NCBI GenBank assembly: GCA_007922195.1
Contig: ML682092.1
Span: 229,272-293,271, forward strand
Length of the DNA: 64,000 bases
DNA from: Podocnemis expansa
Taxonomy: Eukaryota; Chordata; Testudines; Podocnemididae
Reading direction: 5' to 3'
Shown: piece after piece, positions 22,265 through 33,938 of the stretch
How the letters are laid out: every line of letters begins with the position of its first letter
Numbering within the stretch: position 1 is the first letter of the stretch
The notes under the pieces: model-generated
Databases searched by the model: none
Told to the model about the DNA's origin: nothing
Seen by the model: only the letters and a program-made list of their open reading frames with translations
Made by a program: the position numbers and the translations under genes

Positions 22265-22847
22265 AGAACTATCCAAGGGCTCCTTTTTACCTTCATGTCC
22301 TCCATCCCCCAGGCATTCTAAAAATAGGTGATTTTGTCCAGCTTTTTACTTCTGATAAGCAAAATGTTTAAGGGGGGGGGGGGTAAACACAGGGCTCCAA
22401 CCCGTGATCCTGATGTTAAGAGTTTGCTGCATGAATGCACACACACGGAACAAAGAACAGTTTACAGAAAAAAATCAAGGGGGAGTGGAGTGCACAGTTA
22501 TCCTTTATTCCTAGAAGTTTTTATAATAGAAGTCTCCATAGTTCAGCTGGTAGCTCAGCAGCCATGTAATCTCAGAACCATGGGGTCAAGCCCCGTGTTG
22601 GGTTCTTCAATTTTTGTCCTGTTGCTCCCTGCAGAAGGCCTAAATTGGGGGGGAAATATAGCAAATGCTAATAAAATGAAGTAGACAGTGAATAAAATTA
22701 CTAACAGGGACCAATTAAGTAAAACAAATAAAGGGACACATTTGAACTGGCTAAAACAATTTAGGACAATTTTTTTTTTTAATTGTAAAACGGGCTGCTG
22801 TGCAAAATGAAAAACAAGAGGCAAGTTAACTGCTTATGTGTTTATTC
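22265..22847 (-). mobile_element. Truncated minus-strand copy of the ~910-bp hAT-like element
   Basis: Reverse-complement match to the interior of 45111-46027: end motif GTCCTCCATCC, TTTTGTCCAGCTTTTTACTT and later AATAAAGGGACACATTTGAA, TGTGCAAAATGA. It includes a tRNA-like stretch at about 22535-22605 (TAGTTCAGCTGGTAGCTCAG, then GGGGTCAAGCCCC). The 2-kb copy 22856-24876 is inserted at its edge. Confidence 0.65.
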
Positions 22848-22855
22848 ATTTTGGA

Positions 22856-24876
22856 TAGGGTTACCAGATACAAAAGCATGGAAAGGAGGACAGGGAAGTA
22901 CAAAAAGGAGGACAGTGGAGGACACAAACATCCAGGGCCCTGCCCAGGCCGCCTTCATCCACCCAGCCACTGCCCCCCCCAAAATTGCTTGCCTCATTGA
23001 TCATCCAACTCCAGAGAAATTTGTCTCGCCCCTAATTACTGCGTGAGATGAATTGAAAGAACAGCAGCTCAGGTATATCAAATGAATGGCTTAAGTATTT
23101 TTCATCTTCACATTAAAGTAACCATAAAGCCAGCCACTTTAAGGCATCACAAAATTAAGTATTTAATATTTATATCAAGGTGCAAGGAGAATCACACTGC
23201 AGAACTATCCAGATTGATATTTTTACATTATGAGTTGTAAATGGAAGCAAACCTCTAATAAATTTATATACAAGATTAAAATCAGTTTTAAGACAGTAAG
23301 TTCTTCACAGAATTTACTCTCATTGTTTGACACATGGAGGAGCAGGCCCTTGACTCCATGAAGTTTAGCTGAATTTGAGGGGTTGGCTTCTAAAGGAAAA
23401 GTAATCTCTGTTGGTAGCATTCTCCCCAACACATGAAATTGGGGGGTACAGGGGGAGATTTGGGGGGTGTAGGAGGTGCTCACTGATTTGGTATAACTTA
23501 CTAGCTGACAACTGGGGGGGGTGCAGGAGGGATGTAGGGAAATCCCCATCTAGCCTCAGTTTTGAGCCTCACTGTGCAGTATGTAAAAAAAAATCACAGA
23601 CAAACTGTGTTAAGTTTTACACACACAGGCAAGGAGAAATCAGAAGTGAGAGCTGCTGGTTTTTATGTGCAGACTTGCCTGAAACATAAATTTTTACATA
23701 AAATGCAAATTTCTAGACATCATATCCTACTATATCCACCATAAACCACAGATGGAGATACATCTCTTTTATGATGGTTGACATTTTCCGTTTGCTTTTA
23801 TATGAAATACATGTCAAATGGGGGGGGGGTAGAATTAGATGTTTTTGACTATCAAATGCTCCACACAAGATGACAGCACCTATTCTTAGATGCTGTGATC
23901 AGTTTTTTCCTAAATATACCAAAAGAAACACTCTCCCTAAAAATAAAATAAAAATCATAGACTATATAAGCAAAAGGCAGAACCAATCTGCTTGTTTTCT
24001 GTGATTTGATAAACTACTAACAAAGGGACAAATATTGAAATCCTTGCTCAGTCAAATTTCTCACTGACTTAATTTAAACTACAAGAGCTGGCCCAGCTCA
24101 GCACCTACTTTAGCATGTATAATACTTGCACATCGTTGCACCTTAATAAAATTCAAGGATACATCTACAGTGGACTAATCTCATCTTGGAAAGAAGCAGC
24201 AAATTGAAAAAAGGAAAATCATATGCATTCAAACCTCCCCACAATCCAAAGTGAACTTTCCTTGACCTATAAACAAAAGATTTGTTACAAAAAGCCAATC
24301 CCCATTAGAAGGAATAAAGATCTGGCTTAGCTGAGCCATTAGAAACCTCCCCAGAAACTTTAAGCCAAGCAGGGTAGCAAAGCAGAAAGTGAAGCAGCAG
24401 CCACAGGGCACCACAGAGACCCCATCAAGCTGTAGAAAAGCCCCAGCCCCTCTGAAAAATAAGATCAAGCCTTCCCCAAAATCCAGGGGATGGAAGGTGA
24501 GCAGACCTGAGCTGGCACCTGGAAAGAAGCCAGGGGTGAGGAGCGGAAGCAAGGAGGCAAAGCAAAACCATGCCCCACCTGCAGCCAGCCCTGGTCAGGG
24601 CAGCGGCCCTCTTCACTGCCTATTGACATGCAGGGGCCAGCAAGGGACCATCTCCAAATTCCCAACCCCACCAGGTGCTGCAGCTGCTGGGCTGAGCAGC
24701 AGGGGAACATGTTTGGGAGCTGTGGGCTGGTGCACCCTTGTATTTTTACAGCGCTGCCCCAGGCGTCCGACAAAAAGCTGGACAAATTGCACTTTTTCTG
24801 AAATGCCTGGAGGACGGAGGACAGCAGGGCAAAAAGGAGGACGTGCCCTCCTTTTGCCAGATGACTGGTAACCCTA
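22856..24876 (+). mobile_element. hAT-like element, 2.0 kb (long copy of TAGGGTTACCAGA family)
   Basis: Termini TAGGGTTACCAGATACAAAA and GATGACTGGTAACCCTA; perfect 8-bp duplication ATTTTGGA (22848-22855, 24877-24884). Ends match the short copies; the interior is AT-rich and shows no transposase that I recognise. Longest copy of the family here. It lies just upstream of the NAT gene. Confidence 0.85.
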
Positions 24877-25180
24877 ATTTTGGAAATCCAACAAAGGCAG
24901 ACAAACAGGACTGAAGAATTGATGAGACAATGTCACATAAGCATAAAATACATTTGAATTATTAATAAAAACAATTTTAAATAACTTATTAATTTTTCAT
25001 TGTTCTATATTTTTCAATAATTTCCATCACATGACTTTGCACAAAAATTTTATTCAGAAAAAGTTTGCACACAGGTTGAAAATTTTGCACACAAGCTGCC
25101 AAACTTTAGTGGGAACATTTCTTGGAACCAGGACTCATGGGGTCTGTGCTAACAGTTCTCAATTCTACCCCCAGGTCAGG

Positions 25181-26059
25181 ATGGACGTGGGTGCCTATCT
25201 CTCACGGATCGGGTACCAAGGCCCAACCGAGCCCACCTGGGAGACGCTGCGAGACCTGCACCGTTGCCACTTGTTCTCCGTGCCCTTTGAGAGCTTGAGC
25301 GTGCACTGTGGGGAGCCCATCACCCTGGAGCTGCCCCTGATCTATGACAAGATTGTCCGGCGGTGCCGCGGTGGCTTCTGCTATGAGAACAATGGGCTCT
25401 TCTTGTGGCTCCTGCAAGCTCTGGGCTTCTCCGCTATGGGGCTGGCTGGCCGTGTCCGGAACCGCTTCACTGGACGCTTTGGGCCACCCTGCGACCACCT
25501 GGTGCTCCTGGTCCATGTGGGAGGCCAGCATTTCCTCTGTGATGTGGGCTTTGGTGATGGCTTCCTGGAGCCTCTGAGGCTGGAGCCAGGCCTGGAGCAG
25601 CTGCAGGAGGGCGGCACTTTCCAGCTGGGCCTGGTGGGGGACGTTTGGATGCTAGAGCGGCTGAGGGGGCCAGGTGAGGCGGGTCAGACCCTCTACACCT
25701 TCACACTAGAGGAGCGGAAGCTGGAAGACTTTGCTGCCATGTGCCACTACCATCAGCATGCACCTAGCTCCATCTTTGCCTGCAAGTCCTTCTGCAGCCT
25801 GCCCCAACCAGGTGGTGGCCGCCTCACCTACATGGGCTGGCGCCTCATCACCATGCAGGGTGGGGAGCGCACTGAGATGGTCCTGCAGGACCACGAGATC
25901 CCCACCCTGTTGCAGCATGTCTTTGGGGTCAAGCTGAGTGGCACCTTCGTGCCGAAAGACCAGGACATACAGCCACCCCCTGAGGGTGAAGAGGTGGGGT
26001 CTGTATTCCCCCACCCCACCCAAGCTGGGAAACTTGCTCCTCAAAGCCAGCCCCACTAA
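25181..26059 (+). CDS. Arylamine N-acetyltransferase (NAT family)
   Basis: 292 aa in one coding exon, the usual NAT layout (human NAT1/NAT2: 290 aa, single coding exon). NATs transfer acetyl from acetyl-CoA to arylamines and hydrazines in the cytosol. The Cys-His-Asp triad is present: Cys67 in RGGFCYEN, His106 in PCDHLVLL and Asp121 in FLCDVGFGDG. The N-terminus MDVGAYLSRIGYQGP is typical. The first in-frame ATG of the longer open frame (25031) was rejected, because a splice acceptor (polypyrimidine then AG at 25173-25174) lies 6 nt before the chosen ATG, so an untranslated 5' exon is likely upstream. No frameshift; the C-terminal 30 residues (PPPEGEEVGS onward) are Pro-rich and less typical. 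It sits opposite to and between NFATC2IP and SPNS1. Which vertebrate NAT paralogue it is cannot be decided here. Confidence 0.95.
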   Translation: MDVGAYLSRIGYQGPTEPTWETLRDLHRCHLFSVPFESLSVHCGEPITLELPLIYDKIVRRCRGGFCYENNGLFLWLLQALGFSAMGLAGRVRNRFTGRFGPPCDHLVLLVHVGGQHFLCDVGFGDGFLEPLRLEPGLEQLQEGGTFQLGLVGDVWMLERLRGPGEAGQTLYTFTLEERKLEDFAAMCHYHQHAPSSIFACKSFCSLPQPGGGRLTYMGWRLITMQGGERTEMVLQDHEIPTLLQHVFGVKLSGTFVPKDQDIQPPPEGEEVGSVFPHPTQAGKLAPQSQPH

Positions 26060-26599
26060 TGAAGGAGACAGGGGCCTTGGATCTCTTGCACATCAGGATC
26101 AGCCCCAGAGGCAGATAGAGTGGGGTGGCTGGAGAAGGGGCTTTCACAAATAAGGTGAGGAGTCTTCTAAATACACCTCTGCTCAGTATCCATGGAAGTC
26201 CAGCTCAGAGCTGAGGGGAAGGTAAGAGAGAAAACAGAGCCAGCCCAATGAGAAGAGGGACCAGGGCACAGACCTGGACAGGGGAGCTGATAAGCTGTGG
26301 GGCTGAGAGGGAATTTAAGAGTGGCAAGACTGGGTCTAACCACCAGCCCATCAATCACAGCATCCTCTTTGGCACCAGTGGTTAATGCTAGGTGCTTCAC
26401 AGGGAATGGAGAGAACAGGGCAATTACTCAGTGCCCATCCTGTTGGCCAAGCCCAGCTTCTGTCAGAGACTAAGGACACTCAGGTCATGGTTTCACATGC
26501 CTGCCTGCGCTGGCTAGTTGCCACTGATAGACTAATCCTCTGTGAACTCACCTAGTTCTTTTTTTGAACTGTTACAGTCCTGGCCTTCACAAAATACTC

Positions 26600-27310
26600 A
26601 GGCTGAAAAGTTCTTGTCTTATTGCTTTCTTTGTATGAAAGTTTTTCCATTCCTCAGTCATTTTTGTTGCACTTCTCTGTACCTTTTCCAATTCCAGTAC
26701 AGCTTTTTTGAGATGAGAAAACCAGACACAGTATGCTACGTAATAAGCAAGGAGTTGTGTGGCACTTAAAGACTAACACATTTATTTATTGCATGAACTT
26801 TTGTAGGAGAAACATCCCACTTTGTCAGACGTATTCAACATGTGTTCTTACTGTGGATTTAGAGAGCCAACACTGTATTCCTAATGATTCCTAACATGTT
26901 GTTAGCTTTTTTGACTACCACTGCACATTGAACATATTGTTTCAGAGAACTATCCAAACTGATGCTAAAATCTTTGAGTAGTGACAGCTAACTTAAACTC
27001 ATCATTTTATAAGTATAGTTGGGATAATGTGTTCCAATGTGCATTACTTTGCATTTAGCAACACTGAATTTCATCTGCCGGCTTGTTGCCCCATCGCTCA
27101 GTTTTGTTTTATAACTATTCACTCAGCGCTGGACTTAGCTTAGTCTGCAAATTTTGCCACCTCACTATTTATATTTTTCCAATTGATTTATGAATATATT
27201 GAACAGCACTGATCTCAGTACAGGTCACTGGGGGACACCACTATTTACCTCTCCCCATTCTGAAAACCAGCCATTTATTCCTACCTTTTTTCTTTTTGCA
27301 CGTTACTGAT
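26600..27310 (-). mobile_element. LINE (CR1-like) reverse-transcriptase relic, 3' part
   Basis: Minus strand at about 27175-27240 reads GVPQ..., LFNIFIN, the B/C-motif region of CR1/L2-type RT, followed by degraded RT C-terminal sequence. Broken by a Penelope tail (26743-26835). It continues at 31111-31870 across an LTR insertion. Confidence 0.65.
26743..26835 (-). repeat. Penelope-type tail repeat
   Basis: CAAGGAGTTGTGTGGCACTTAAAGACTAACAC... CATGAACTTTTGTAGGAGAAACATCCCACTTTGTCAGACG in minus orientation, inserted in a LINE relic. Confidence 0.65.
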
Positions 27311-28396
27311 TGTGAGTGAGGCATCCCAGAGTAACTTGAATATATAAAAATCAGGGCAAGCTGCAAAACTGAGAGCCAAATTTTCTGAACCCTGACTGGA
27401 GGCACTTAAGCCAGACTCTTGATCAGTAACAAACTAGGTTTCTGATTCCCCACCTAGGTTATCAAGAAACCTAACAGAGCATAAACAGCTCCCTTTATTG
27501 CACAGCAGCTCCTCTAGTTCCCAGTTAGCCACTGGGTCTCATAAAGACACAGGTCCTCCTGACCCCAAAGGGCCAGCCACAGTACACAGAACAATATACA
27601 GTAGGTTTGCATCTTACCCCAAATACCACACTGCCAACCAATCCTTTTGTAACTAAAACTAAAGGTTTAATATACATTTTAAACAAAGATGTTAAAAGGT
27701 TAAAGGTGAATCACATACACACTAATCACACATACATACAAATGATTTTGAGCAGTGGTTCCCAAGCTTTTTAAGGCTGAGGACCCCTTTTTAAAACAAA
27801 ACAAAAACTTTAAGCCCTCCCCCCCCAGCTGCATTTGTGATGTATCTGGCCCGTGTGGATGGAATCCAGCCTGCGCCATCAGGGAGCCAAGCCACTGTGG
27901 CCATGGCCCCCTCCCCCTGCCTTTGCCAGGGATCAGAGTGGCCTGCCCCTGCTGGCGGAGCCATAACTACAAATTTTGGCCCCCTGGGCAAGCAACTGAA
28001 AATGTGCCCTCCCCCAACACAGGGCCCAATTCAGCCCCAGAGGTTGTGGGGAGCTTTATCTGGCCCCTGCCACTGCCCCAACCCCTTCCTAACTGGCCCC
28101 CGGCTGGCTCCCCCAGCCTCCACTGCACACCACCATCCACTCAGACACACACCCCAGCCTCCTCTGCCCACTCCAAGCCCCTGATTCACTCAGTGCAGCC
28201 CCCACACTGATCCCATTTCCACAGACACCCACACTAGCTTCTGCCACCCACTCCCATCTGGCCAGACGTATCCACCCCAGCCTCCTCCACCAACCCCATT
28301 ACCTGCATATGCACCCCCACCAGCCTCCCATGGCTAACCCCATCCACTTGAGCCTTACCAATCCCACCCACTCCAATACCTTTAGACTCCTAAGGC

Positions 28397-28755
28397 CCTG
28401 AGGCAGCTGAGCAACTCACCTGTTGCTCACTGTGCAGGCCACCCCCCCAGAGGCCCAATCCTGCCCCCCCCCCCAGCATCTCCCCAGCTCTTACCTGGCT
28501 GTGGGGGGCTGAGCCATGAGTCCTCCAGCTGCAGGAGCACTGACAGAGCATGCTCAGACATTCTGAGCATGCTCCCTCAGAGCTTCTCTGAGCAGGAGTT
28601 TTACTAACTCCCAGCTCCGGAGGAGCTCTCAGCACGCAGGAAGACAGAGTCTTCGGGTCGGGTAGTGACTCTGGCTGTTGGCTGTGGGCAGTAGGCAGTG
28701 TCCCCCACACGGGGCAGCGGCAGGGAGCTGCTTAGGGGGAACATTTTTCATACCC
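28397..28755 (-). mobile_element. Diverged member of the foldback hAT-like family
   Basis: Contains the central hairpin GAGCATGCTCAGA (28546-28558) / TCTGAGCATGCTC (28562-28574), the adjoining CAGAGCTTCTCTG and an end reading GCTTAGGGGGAACATT. The left end and target duplication are not clear. A related GAGCATGC palindrome near 30255-30285 is probably another fragment. Confidence 0.55.
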
Positions 28756-30473
28756 ATCCCCATTCCCTCCAGACTCCTCCCCCATCTCCCCCACTTACCC
28801 CATTACCAGAGACACAAACCCCAGTCCCCCAATCATCCACCACAGCATTCCCCAACCAAACCCATGCCCCTCAGACTCTCACCCCAGGCTCTACCACTTA
28901 CTCCATTACTGCAGAACCATGAACCCCAGCCTCCCCACCCACCCATCCCCCCAGAGATATCCACTACATTTCTGCAACCAACCCCATGCCCCCAAAACAC
29001 CCATCCTAGCCTGCCCCAATCACCGCATTCATCCACTCCAAAAGCTTCCACCCTCCCCATCTCCTAAATACACACAACTTCCCCTGAACAGCTTCGCCCC
29101 ATCCCCTTTATATCTCCAGGCATTGTTCCTTCTAATTTTTTGTAGGCCATGTGTATGAACAAATTTTGTGTGTGCAGAAAACTTGTGTGCGCGCTAACAT
29201 CAGCACTATTGAATTTTTTTTGTGCATGCTTTATTTTTTTGTGTGTGTGGGTTTCACAACCTGTGCGCACGTGCACAGCTTAGAGAGAACAGGGCCCCAG
29301 CCTCCTCCTGCCCACTCCATTCCCCAAATACTCCCAGCCTGCACCTCAGCTGCTTTCTTAACTTCCTCCCTTCCATTTACCCCCACCCTCTCCTTGCCTT
29401 AAATATACCCAGCCTCCCCTCACTGGCCTAAACACAGGAGTGTCGCTGCCCTGGGGAAGGACCCAGGGCACTGGCCCAGGCCCCACCCTCTGGCCGCAGG
29501 CCCCTGATTGCCAGCTGGGGGCCGGCAGCGCCCACCACTGCCGCGGGCGGCTGGGCCCCGGATCCCTGGCCCAATCGGGGCAGGACCCAGGGCACTGGCG
29601 CTGGGATTCAGGGCATGAGCCCCATGTGTCCGGCACCAGCAACACCCCTGCCTAAAGACCTCCCCTCTATTTACCACCAACCTCCCCATTGTCCTCAGGA
29701 CACTTCCTGGCACCCGTTCACCCTGGTTTCAGCTGGTTTGGTTTCTGGGGTCACCAGGGCCAGCTCTGGGGGCCACTGCCAGGAATAGGCATCCAAGACC
29801 TGCATGCCCATTCCAATCACCGCCCCCCCCCCGGCCCCTTACCTGGTGGCTAGAACCAGAGCTCCCACACTGCTAAGGGGGCACAGGGTGGGGGATGATC
29901 GGGATGGGCATACAGGTCCCAGGCGCCTATTCCTGGCAGCAGGCTCCAGAGCTGGCCCTGGCGACCCCAGGCCTGCTGCTCTCGCCCTGAGCATGGGGCA
30001 GGAGACTTAAAGACTACCAGGTACAGCCTTGGGCAGCAAACTACTGTCCATAGGCCCTGCCTGCTGGGGAGTTGCCACAGCCAAGCCATGACCATGACCA
30101 TGGCCCCCTGCCCCTCTCTCAAGTATTTCCCACCTGCCAGCCCTTCATCCTGCTGCTTCCCTGGCCCCAATCCCCTCTCAGGGCCCCTTTCCTTTTCTCC
30201 TTACCTGGCCACGGGAGCTGCTGCACCTGGCCACCCCATAGGCTACGCTCCCTGAGCATGCCTCTGAGCATGCTCAGGGCTGTAGTCTTAAAAACTCCCT
30301 GCTTAGGGAAAGCTCTGGGCCAGCCAGAAGCCTGGGTCTCCGTGGCAACCCAACACCTTGGTGGCATCTGGGCCCAGCTCCGAGCCTGTCCTTGGTCCCC
30401 CTGGAATAACTCTGTAGCTCCCCAGGGGTCCACAGACTCCAGACTGGAAAACACTGAGTTTGAGTTCGTGTTG

Positions 30474-30562
30474 CATCTGATGAAGTGGGTTAGAGCCCAT
30501 AAAAGGTTATTCCCAAAGAAATGTTAGTTTTTGAGGTGCCACAGGACTCTCATCATTTTTTT
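30474..30562 (+). repeat. Penelope-type tail repeat
   Basis: CATCTGATGAAGTGGGTTAGAGCCCATAAAAGGTTATTC... GTGCCACAGGACTCTC in plus orientation. It forms the right edge of the insertion that splits an LTR (27311-31110). Confidence 0.6.
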
Positions 30563-31110
30563 CATGTAAACTGAGTACTTGGAAGAATTTGGAGTTCGCA
30601 GAATTGTCCACTTCCTCCGGTAGAAACTCAGCACCTGGGTGGACCTCAATCCTCTGTCCAGTCCTAGAGGAATAGGTCAACGTAAGTGTTAGCTGAATAC
30701 TGGAGACAAAATGGAGTTGCGGCAGCTGCCTTTTATCATCTTGGGCTTTCCTCATGCTGTGTGGAGGCTTTTAGAAATCAAAATGGAGTTGAGTCTCATG
30801 GTCAGTTCAGTGACTCACTGAGCAAGCTTCTTCCTAGGCCCATTGTGCCTGTGGTTCCCTTAAATGGACCATTAAGTAGACTGACTGTAGATGTAGTCTG
30901 TTTTCCAGAATAAAATAAATTGAAACACAGAAATAACACATTCCTAACTTCTACCACAGATATGGCAACTCCACATAAACAATATAATCATCTCTCACAA
31001 GCCACAGTCTTTCTTTTGGTACCAAACATTCTATATCTCATATGGATTATTGCAATTATGAAACATGAAAACGTATTATAAATGGTTTTCTAAATCCACG
31101 CAGCATCACA

Positions 31111-31870
31111 CTCATCCAGAAGACTCTCTCATCCCATGACAGCTTATCTTACTTCTAAAAATCCAAGTACATTATATCCATTGGACCATCCTTATTCCCA
31201 TGCTTGTTCTAGCTGATTGGTGAGACATTATTTCCCTTTACAAAAACCATATTGACTATTCTCCAAACTGTGCTCATCTGTCTGTCTGATAATTGTTTGT
31301 TACCATAGTTTCAACCAATTTACCAGGTACTAAAGTTAGGCTTACCAGCCTGTAATTGCTGATTTGGCCTCTAGAGCCTTTTTTTAAAAAAAAAAAAAAA
31401 TTGGTATCACATCAGTCATCTGGGGGAGAGGCTGATTTACCACAGCATTCTTGGCCAGGGCCAGCGCTAGGCGGTAAGCAGCCCCTGCGCTGCAGCAGGG
31501 CGCTGGCATTTGAGGGGCACCAAAAGGGTACAGCGCCGTTGCGCTCCCCTGATGACGTCACTCGGATGTGCTGGCGTCACTGCTGTGGGGGGGTGCCACA
31601 ATCCCTAGCACCATTCCTGTTCTTGGGCCTGGTGATTTATTACTGTTCAGTTGAACAGTTAGTTCCAAAACCACTTCTAATGACACCTCAGTCAGGGACA
31701 GTTCCTCAGACTAGTCCCCTAAAAGACCAGCTCAGGTTTCAGTATCTCCATCCCTCGCCTCCTAAACTGTGAAGACCAATTTGAAGAATTCAGTTCCTCT
31801 GCAAAGGCCTTCTCTTCCTTAAGAGCTATTTTAACACCTTTCTTGTCCACCAGCCTCATTGATTGTTCAG
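31111..31870 (-). mobile_element. LINE (CR1-like) relic, RT N-terminal part
   Basis: Minus strand encodes a degraded NYRP(V/A)SLTS-like block and TKLVET region near 31300-31350, with stops. It is collinear with 26600-27310, separated by the solo LTR 27311-31110. A small GC-rich foreign stretch (about 31455-31620) interrupts it. Confidence 0.6.
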
Positions 31871-31899
31871 CAGTCAAAGCCGGGGGGGGGGGGGCCATA

Positions 31900-33030
31900 C
31901 ACAGGACATTGAGTGGGAGCCCAATGTTCCCTCTAAGCTGACAATGCAGCTGAGCAAGCTAGGGCCGCAGCTGAGCAAGTTCCCTCCTGTTCCCAACCCC
32001 AAGTCAGGCCCCTTCCCCACTGCCCATTGGCTCCCCAGGTGCTTTCATAACTTGCTCAGTTGCATCATCAGCTTAGAGGGAACATTCCTTTCTTAAAGTA
32101 AGGCATTGCTTTGCTATGCAAATGAATAGCCATCACTCCCTCACTACAGAAAAAGAATGAATCATGAAAATTTCTGCCATCTATGGGGTTGAACACAAAT
32201 GTAGTGTATTACTGTAACCCACTCCAGTTCTTAAAATTAGCAGCAGATTTTCTGGCTCCACAGCCCCACATGTGCGAGAAGTAGAAGGAAACACAACAGG
32301 AGAAAGCCAGTGAATGATAATATAATTCCTCCTGTGATAAATAACTTGGGTTGGTTGGACTTTATGTGAACAAATCCAATCAGCTTTCCTAAAAGCATCA
32401 ATAGATGCACTTACAACAAGCCATTGAAATGGTAGCTATTGCCCTCATTATGACTAGATATTTTTGTGCATTTCTCATTTAAGATGGGCATACTGAACTT
32501 GGAAAAGACACACCACATACTTGTCATTCCTCCTATAAGCACAGGGGAGATGATGACATCTCAGGTATTCAATGGATATTAGCTGATCTTAGCCAAAAGC
32601 CACAGAAATAGTGCAAATGGAACAAACCCTTGGTGGTTTTTTCTTTTTACTTTGCAAATGGACTCCCCTGTCAATCAGCTTTGATTCAAATCCTTTGATA
32701 GGTGCAATTTCTGTACTCAGACAAAATCTGACACTCAACTTGAAATGCTTTTAGCAAAAGAGAGTTAATCATTCATGAGAGATTCCCTGGATGAGATTTG
32801 GTTTCTAGCTCTCACTGATATGAAATACTCCAAACTTTTGGTCAGAGTTTGATGCAGAGAACAAATGCCAGCTGTGAAATCTGGCTCTCACGCTGAATGT
32901 CCCCAGATTTTTCAGGAGCTGAATCTGGGAACCAAGTTTCTGTAACCCTGCTGCTGGTTTCCCCACAGTGCAACCCAGTCCCCTACTTCCACCTTGCCCA
33001 CCCCCTTCTTTCCTCCCTGTAACTGCCCCC
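31900..33030. other. Intergenic sequence between LINE relic and hAT-like element
   Basis: Holds the short MITE at 31922-32088; the remaining 0.9 kb is AT-rich and shows no coding exon. A 19-nt U2-snRNA-like stretch near 32583-32601 is judged chance or a tiny pseudogene fragment. Confidence 0.4.
31922..32088 (+). mobile_element. Short member of the CAATGTTCCCTCTAAGCTG family
   Basis: Inverted ends CAATGTTCCCTCTAAGCTGA and TCAGCTTAGAGGGAACATT about 165 bp apart. No clear target duplication. A second copy of similar build lies at 40385-40528. Single ends occur at 21948, 34405, 39505 and 48600. Confidence 0.6.
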
Positions 33031-33033
33031 ATC

Positions 33034-33938
33034 TAGGGTTACCAGATACCAAAGCATGGAAAGGAGGACAGGGAGGTCTGAAAAGGAGGACGTGGAGAAA
33101 ACATAGTGTTAATATAACTGTTATTACCATATTATGTCATGGAAAATGGCTGATGATTAATGAATGCAGCATTAAAACTGTACAATGTGTTTTTAAATTC
33201 TTTTAAAATTACTAATGTTTTCTTTTACCAAAAACTAGATTTTTTTCATGACCCATTTCGTTAATATTCATGAGACTAAAGTTAAAAAACTAAATTTTCA
33301 AATATAAACTTGAAAAGTACCTTAAAAAGTCAAAAAAAGTCAACTCACTTTTCAGTTTCCAGAGCAGCTCCTTTTTAGAGTTTAAAAAAAGTCCTATATT
33401 GTTTCTGTCCAGCCCCTTTAGTGGTTTTATTTAATTGGTCCAAAATGGTCCTTGTTAGTAATTTTATTTATGGTAGGCTTTATTTTCATTCATTTTATTA
33501 GTATCCCCCTCCTTATTTTTCCCTCTGCAATTTAGCCATTTTGTAGGGAGCAAGGGCCAAAAATAAAAAAGTCCCTTTTGCCAGTCTTGAACCCACAACC
33601 CCAAGGTTAAAAAACAAAAACAAAAACAAACACACACACACCTTCTTTATAAACTAAACTATCCAACCAGCCTTGCAGGCGCAGCCTCCACACTCAGGAT
33701 ACCTGAGCTCTCAGTGAAAGAGCCTGGTTTGTGCAGAACTGTGATTGGACTGTGTGTGCATGTGATCACCTCCAAGCTGCAGTCACTGGGGGGACATCCC
33801 ACCCCATAACTGGGCTGTTAGAGGGGTTGTTTAACATTCCATTCCTAAGCAGTGAAAAGCCAGACAAAAGCAACTATTTTTAAAATGCCTGTAAGACAGA
33901 GGACATGGCCTCCTTTTGCCAGACCTCTAGTAACCCTA
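33034..33938 (+). mobile_element. hAT-like element, 905 bp, with tRNA-like segment
   Basis: Same termini (TAGGGTTACCAGATACCAAA ... CTAGTAACCCTA). Flanks CCCCCATC/CCCAAATC are weakly alike. Middle AT-rich. On the minus strand near 33580-33700 there is a tRNA-like stretch (GGCTGGTTGGATAGTTTAG, later GTGGGTTCAAGACTGG as a B-box). Confidence 0.8.

Larger units (their letters stand above)
27311..31110 (-). mobile_element. Solo LTR (copy C), split by a 2.8-kb insertion
   Basis: Left part 27311-27745 (TGTGAGTGAGGCATCCCAG... ATCAGGGCAAGCTGC...) and right part about 30575-31110 (AAGAATTTGGAGTTCGCAG ... CAGCATCACA) align collinearly with copy A (54250-55872). Flanks CTGAT and CTCAT suggest a 5-bp duplication. 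27746-30574 is inserted material containing a foldback hAT relic and a Penelope tail. Confidence 0.65.

Noticed and set aside
32583..32601. GCTTTTGGCTAAGATCAGC on the minus strand, like the 5' part of U2 snRNA
   Set aside because: Only about 19 nt match and the branch-site and Sm regions do not follow; too short to call an ncRNA gene or pseudogene.
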